A stretch of 64,000 bases of DNA from Actinophytocola sp036378875 (lineage in GTDB: Bacteria; Actinomycetota; Actinomycetes; Mycobacteriales; Pseudonocardiaceae): positions 124,001 through 188,000 of the forward strand of contig NZ_DASUVO010000130.1 of assembly GCF_036378875.1 (NCBI RefSeq). The letters run 5' to 3'. Below are positions 60,639-64,000 of the stretch, piece after piece. The notes under the pieces are model-generated. The model saw nothing but the letters and a program-made list of their open reading frames with translations. It searched no databases and was not told the DNA's origin. Numbering within the stretch: the first letter of the stretch is position 1; the number at the start of each line of letters is the position of its first letter. Position numbers and translations under genes: made by a program.

Positions 60639-62303
60639 TCATCGATTCCGTGGCCGGTACTCGAACGCCCCGATGTCGGGGAGTCCGTGGTAGCTGGGGC
60701 GACCGGTGTAGTCGACGTCGCCGTGGTCGGGCACCGCCACGCCGGCGTCGATCGCGGGAGAGCCTGCCGCGACCCGCAGGGCCAGTGCCCGGTCGAGCCG
60801 GGGCCCTGAGCGCTCCGTGCCGTATGGGCCGGTGATCTCGCCGAGGAACAGCGGATCGCCGGTCACGGACCGGGTGTCGTCAGCGGGCACCGTGAGCGCG
60901 GCCCCACCGTACACATTGGACTCGTAGTCGACCGCCGCACCGGTCGACAGCGCGGCGTTCTCCCTCGTCGAGTAGAGCACGTTGTTCCAGACGTGGTACT
61001 CGGCCTCGAGGTACTCGCCGAACCCGTACACGAGAAAGTCGCTGCGGTCGTTGTAGACCGTGTTGTGGTAGACGTATGCCGTCGTGCCGCGGACCGAGTG
61101 CAGGTAGAGCTGGTACCGCGTGTTGCTCGCGATCACGTTGTACCGCACGACGGTGTCGCCGAAGCCGCGGCCGCACTGGCACAGCAGGATGCCGTCCCCG
61201 TTGTGGTGCACGAAGTTGTACTGCACCAGGACCTTCGTGGTGGCGATGTCCGGGTCGATGCCGTTCGAGTCGGCACCGCCGGCCTTCTGTTGCGTCTCGT
61301 ACACCTCGTTGCGCTGGATCACCACGTCGTCGGCGAAGTACGCCTCGATCCCGGACGTCCCGGTGCGGTGCACGACGTTGCGCTCCACGAGCCCGCCACG
61401 CACGTCGGTGAGGTAGATCCCGTTGCAGCCGTAGGGGGTGCCGTCCTGGGTGATGAAGTTGTCCCGGATCACGACGTTCGTGTGCGGGGTGAAGTTCGGA
61501 TCGTCCCGGCTGGCCCGTTCACCCCAGCCGGTGCGCACCGCGCCGGGGTTGGAACCCGTGTGCTGCTTGACGATGATCCCGCCGAACGAGGTCCGCTTCA
61601 CCGTGGAACGTTCGACCACGATGTCGCTCAGCACCGTCGGCTCGCCGGGCGCGGTCTCGTCGGCGACCGTGCCGCGGAAGACGATGCCACCGGTGTTCTT
61701 GGAGCGGTCCCAACCGGTGCGGAAGGTGATGCCGGGCGCGTTGCCCGAGGTGTTGCCGCCGATCCAGTTGACCTCACCGGTCACGTCGTGCACGTCCACC
61801 GAGTCGATGCGGAAGTGACGCAGCTGTCCGCCCGCGTCCCCGGCGACGTGGATGCCGCGCAGGTCACGGAGGTTGGTGCCGGGCACGTCGGCGGGCGAGG
61901 CGGTGTTGGTGACCTCGAGGTCGCGGATCTCCCAGTGGTGCTGGTTGAACAGCCGGACCGCGTCGGCCACCGCGCCGCCGCCGTGCACCGCCGGTTTGGC
62001 GCCACCGCCGTACCGGTCGATCACGATGGGCCGGCCGTCGCTCCCGGAGCCCTTGGGCCACAGCTGGCCGAACCAGCTCTGCCCGGCCTGGAGCAGAATC
62101 CGGTCGCCGGGCGCGAACGTGGTGGAATTGACCTTGTCGAGGCTCCGCCACGCGCCGGCGCGGGAGCGGCCGGACGCGTCGTCACTGCCTCGCACGGCGT
62201 CGACGTAGTACCTGGTCCCGCCTTCGGAGGCGGCGGCGTTCGCCGGGAAGAGGCCGAGCAGTGCCGCGAGGAGGGCGAGGACGACCGAGGTCGTGCGCCG
62301 CAT
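60639..62303 (-). CDS. Secreted right-handed parallel beta-helix protein (probable polysaccharide lyase/hydrolase)
   Basis: A 554-residue exported protein. The signal peptide runs to about residue 25 (LFPANAAAS). YYVDAVRGSDDASGRSRAGA is the usual opening of secreted beta-helix polysaccharidases, followed by many rungs with N-x-V/I-x-x-N patterns and a C-terminal GSPAIDAGVAVPDHGDVDYTG. No carbohydrate-binding module. The exact family is not recognised; a pectin- or alginate-type activity fits the neighbours. First gene of the importer operon, with the strongest operator arrangement in the window just upstream. Confidence 0.82.
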   Translation of the reverse strand: MRRTTSVVLALLAALLGLFPANAAASEGGTRYYVDAVRGSDDASGRSRAGAWRSLDKVNSTTFAPGDRILLQAGQSWFGQLWPKGSGSDGRPIVIDRYGGGAKPAVHGGGAVADAVRLFNQHHWEIRDLEVTNTASPADVPGTNLRDLRGIHVAGDAGGQLRHFRIDSVDVHDVTGEVNWIGGNTSGNAPGITFRTGWDRSKNTGGIVFRGTVADETAPGEPTVLSDIVVERSTVKRTSFGGIIVKQHTGSNPGAVRTGWGERASRDDPNFTPHTNVVIRDNFITQDGTPYGCNGIYLTDVRGGLVERNVVHRTGTSGIEAYFADDVVIQRNEVYETQQKAGGADSNGIDPDIATTKVLVQYNFVHHNGDGILLCQCGRGFGDTVVRYNVIASNTRYQLYLHSVRGTTAYVYHNTVYNDRSDFLVYGFGEYLEAEYHVWNNVLYSTRENAALSTGAAVDYESNVYGGAALTVPADDTRSVTGDPLFLGEITGPYGTERSGPRLDRALALRVAAGSPAIDAGVAVPDHGDVDYTGRPSYHGLPDIGAFEYRPRNR

Positions 62304-62360
62304 GGGCTCTTCCTCCCTGGAGAATCAACACTGACTTCCGGAGCACGAACGGCACAATAA

Positions 62361-62404
62361 GGAAAGCGCTTTCCGACATTAGGGAGCGCTCCCAAGCGAG
62401 TCAA
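62361..62404 (-). promoter_or_regulatory. Beta-helix/importer promoter with two palindromic operators
   Basis: On the minus strand TTGACT (62404-62399) and TAATGT (62381-62376) are 17 bases apart. The perfect palindrome GGGAGCGCTCCC (62382-62393) fills the spacer and GGAAAGCGCTTTCC (62361-62374), also perfect, covers the start site. Their centres are 20 bases apart. The second matches the pectate-lyase operator at 13 of 14 bases. A LacI-family repressor is the likely ligand. The rest of 62304-62558 holds no gene that I could see. Confidence 0.75.
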
Positions 62405-62558
62405 GTCTTGAGCTTGTAACGTTTCACCATTTCGGGTGCGGTGACGGCAGGTCGTGGCCCTCAGCTCGCGTCGGGATGTCGAGAACGTGGCGCCGGCTCC
62501 GTCCCAGGGACGCGGTTGGCCACGACGCGCCGCGCGAGGAACACCGAGAGGATTGATC

Positions 62559-63053
62559 ATGCGACCGAACGAGATCGCCGAGGTCCTGAACCGACCGATC
62601 AGCCAGGAACTGTTGGTCCGCGACCTGACCCGCCTGGCCTACGTCGCCAAGGACGGCACACCCCGCAACATCCCGATCGGGTTCACCTGGAACGGCGCGG
62701 AGATCGTCATGTGCACGACGAAGAACGCCCCGAAGCTCTCGGCCCTGCGCAAGAACCCGACGGTTGCCCTGACGATCGACACCGAGGTGCACCCGCCCAA
62801 GATCCTGCTCATCCGCGGTCGGGTCGAGTTGGACTACGTCGATGGCATCCCGGACGAGTACCTCCAGATGAACGGGACCTACGAGATGACCCCCGAGCAG
62901 CGGGTCGAGTGGGAGGCGGAGGTGCGTTCGCTCTACGACGGCATGGTCCGGATCGTCGTGACCCCGACATGGGCGCTGATCGACTTCGAGACGACGCTGC
63001 CGACCGCGGTGGAGGAGTTGGTCCGGCAGCGGAACGAGCGGCAACGTGCCTGA
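62559..63053 (+). CDS. PPOX-family (pyridoxamine 5'-phosphate oxidase-like) flavoprotein
   Basis: A 164-residue split-barrel protein: LTRLAYVAKDGTPRNIPIGF, IVMCTTKNAPKLSALRKNPTVALTID, KILLIRGRVEL. Members bind FMN or coenzyme F420 and reduce diverse small molecules. ATG 62559 has AGAGG upstream; the longer frame before it lies in the promoter region of the divergent beta-helix gene. Its stop is six bases from the convergent P-loop gene. Confidence 0.85.
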   Translation: MRPNEIAEVLNRPISQELLVRDLTRLAYVAKDGTPRNIPIGFTWNGAEIVMCTTKNAPKLSALRKNPTVALTIDTEVHPPKILLIRGRVELDYVDGIPDEYLQMNGTYEMTPEQRVEWEAEVRSLYDGMVRIVVTPTWALIDFETTLPTAVEELVRQRNERQRA

Positions 63054-63058
63054 GTGCC

Positions 63059-63736
63059 TCAGCCCTGATCCGAGGCGAGGTACGGCCCGAAGTGGTCGGC
63101 GACGGTGTCCGCGACGGACTCGGCGTCGAGGACACCGTCGACCTCGAGCACGCGGACGCCCAGGCGCCGGGCGGCGCGGACGGCGTCCTCGGCGACCAAC
63201 CGGTCCCGCTCGAGCCGGTTCCGTTGCGCTCGGGCGGGATCACTCACCGTCGCGCCGACCCGGGCGGCTCGCGGCAGGACGTCGACCTGATGCCGCCGGA
63301 ACTCCTCGGTGGGCACCATGACGATCATGCGACGTGTCGAGTCGACGACGCGCACGACGAGTTCGGGTCGCAGTCCCCAGCCCTCGGCGATGATCGGCCG
63401 TCCGGAGACGAGCGCGCGTAGGTCGTCCAGGGCCCACTCGAACCGGACCGGGAAGCCGGCCAGGGTCCCGGCGACCATGTCCGCCGGAGTGGGGGAGACC
63501 CACAGCGTGTCCGGGTCGGGTTCGTCGAGCGGCTCGCCCAGTGCCGCACGACGAGCGATGCGACGGTCCTGGTGGGCCCGCGCGTCGTGGAAGTCGTAGT
63601 GGTAGACGGTGACACCGTGTCGCGCGGCCAGAAGCCGGGCGACGGTGGACTTTCCCGCCCACTGACCGCCACCGATCCACAACGCGCGGCGCAGCGTCCC
63701 GAACGGGTCCCAGACCCCACCCTCGTTCTCGATCAT
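63059..63736 (-). CDS. P-loop NTPase / nucleotide-kinase-like protein
   Basis: A 225-residue protein with Walker A GGGQWAGKST near residue 22, YHYDFHDARAHQDRR, IIAEGWGLRP and MIVMVPTEEFRRHQVD, as in small-molecule kinases of the adenylate/shikimate-kinase group. The phosphate acceptor is unknown. ATG 63736 (MIENEGG) is preferred; a GTG at 63790 would add 18 poorly conserved residues. It is the last gene in the window on this side. Confidence 0.78.
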   Translation of the reverse strand: MIENEGGVWDPFGTLRRALWIGGGQWAGKSTVARLLAARHGVTVYHYDFHDARAHQDRRIARRAALGEPLDEPDPDTLWVSPTPADMVAGTLAGFPVRFEWALDDLRALVSGRPIIAEGWGLRPELVVRVVDSTRRMIVMVPTEEFRRHQVDVLPRAARVGATVSDPARAQRNRLERDRLVAEDAVRAARRLGVRVLEVDGVLDAESVADTVADHFGPYLASDQG

Positions 63737-63792
63737 CGAGGTCGACCCTAGCGACTCCACCTCGCCATCCCACTCCCCCAACCTGTGCACAA

Positions 63793-63828
63793 AAATAATC
63801 TATGAACTATATAGATGTCCGATTATTT
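63793..63828. other. AT-rich nested inverted repeat
   Basis: AAATAATC (63793-63800) pairs with GATTATTT (63821-63828), and inside it ATCTAT (63798-63803) can pair with ATAGAT (63811-63816). The stretch is strikingly AT-rich for this genome. It could be a promoter/operator or a cruciform; no gene was seen in 63791-64000. Confidence 0.5.
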
Positions 63829-63888
63829 CGCCGAGGGCGCCGCACCGCCGAGAAGGGGACAGGCACACAAAACGCAAAGAAGGGGAAC

Positions 63889-63918
63889 GGAGAACGACGG
63901 CGGCAACTCGCGTTCTCC
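63889..63918. other. Inverted repeat near the window end
   Basis: GGAGAACG (63889-63896) and CGTTCTCC (63911-63918) form an 8-bp stem with a 14-base loop. It may be a terminator for a gene outside the window or part of an untranslated leader. Confidence 0.35.
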
Positions 63919-64000
63919 GACTTGTCATCGGCGGACAGGGGCCGACGTCCGTTCGGGCGGTGCCTCTGTTCGCAGCCGCCGTGGTTGTTGTGCTGGTGGG

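Noticed and set aside
1..64000. CRISPR arrays, insertion sequences, tRNA or rRNA genes
   Set aside because: No spaced repeat array, transposase motif, or tRNA/rRNA-like sequence was recognised; the repeats at 57.4 and 59.3 kb are too few and too short for CRISPR.

Overview
This is a GC-rich actinobacterial chromosome segment, most likely from the Pseudonocardiales/Streptomycetales range; the genus cannot be fixed from the sequence. The evidence is the very high third-position GC, many GTG and TTG starts, overlapping ATGA/GTGA gene junctions, several TetR, LacI and large LuxR (LAL) regulators, and secreted hydrolases. No rRNA, tRNA, CRISPR array or insertion sequence was recognised.

Bases 1-1069 hold the end of a secreted subtilase with a P-domain. 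Bases 1.1-31 kb are one large catabolic island. It contains two Rieske oxygenases with a ferredoxin, several SDR and MDR oxidoreductases, a KstD-like flavoprotein, two ThuA-like proteins, an acyl-CoA ligase, an E1alpha/E1beta/E2 oxo-acid dehydrogenase, a DUF35/SCP2-thiolase pair, two acyl-CoA dehydrogenases, an aldehyde dehydrogenase, and two unusual members of the PEP-synthase/PPDK dikinase superfamily. This looks like ring hydroxylation followed by CoA-dependent side-chain or ring degradation; the substrate is unknown. Three of its promoter regions share an AGT(T/A)ACT palindrome, which ties separate operons into one probable regulon. A broken TetR gene sits beside the promoter of the dikinase-type gene.

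Bases 31-35.4 kb carry a LacI repressor and an FrcBCA-type sugar ABC transporter, with two near-identical operators between them and a third candidate upstream of the PPDK-like operon. Bases 35.5-43.6 kb hold three consecutive giant ATPase proteins of the LAL type; the middle one has lost its DNA-binding domain and its Walker A lysine. Bases 43.7-46.9 kb encode a beta-hydroxyacid dehydrogenase-like protein, a secreted M23 peptidase and a secreted isoaspartyl peptidase.

Bases 47.1-51.3 kb contain the most intriguing unit: a membrane protein followed by a small class III nucleotide-cyclase-like protein. Both carry the same Gly/Asn/Val tag, and an ABC exporter follows in the same direction. The two-gene layout recalls cyclic-nucleotide signalling or defence pairs, but no function is established.

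Bases 51.3-53.4 kb hold two oxidoreductases. Bases 53.4-62.4 kb form a plant-polysaccharide (pectin) island on the minus strand: PL9-like and PL3 pectate lyases with carbohydrate-binding modules, an AA10 LPMO, a CUT1 sugar importer, and a beta-helix protein. Two of its promoters have good -35/-10 boxes with a GGAAAGCGCTTTCC-type operator at the start site, so a LacI-family repressor encoded elsewhere probably controls them. The window ends with a PPOX-family flavoprotein, a P-loop kinase-like protein and an AT-rich non-coding stretch.
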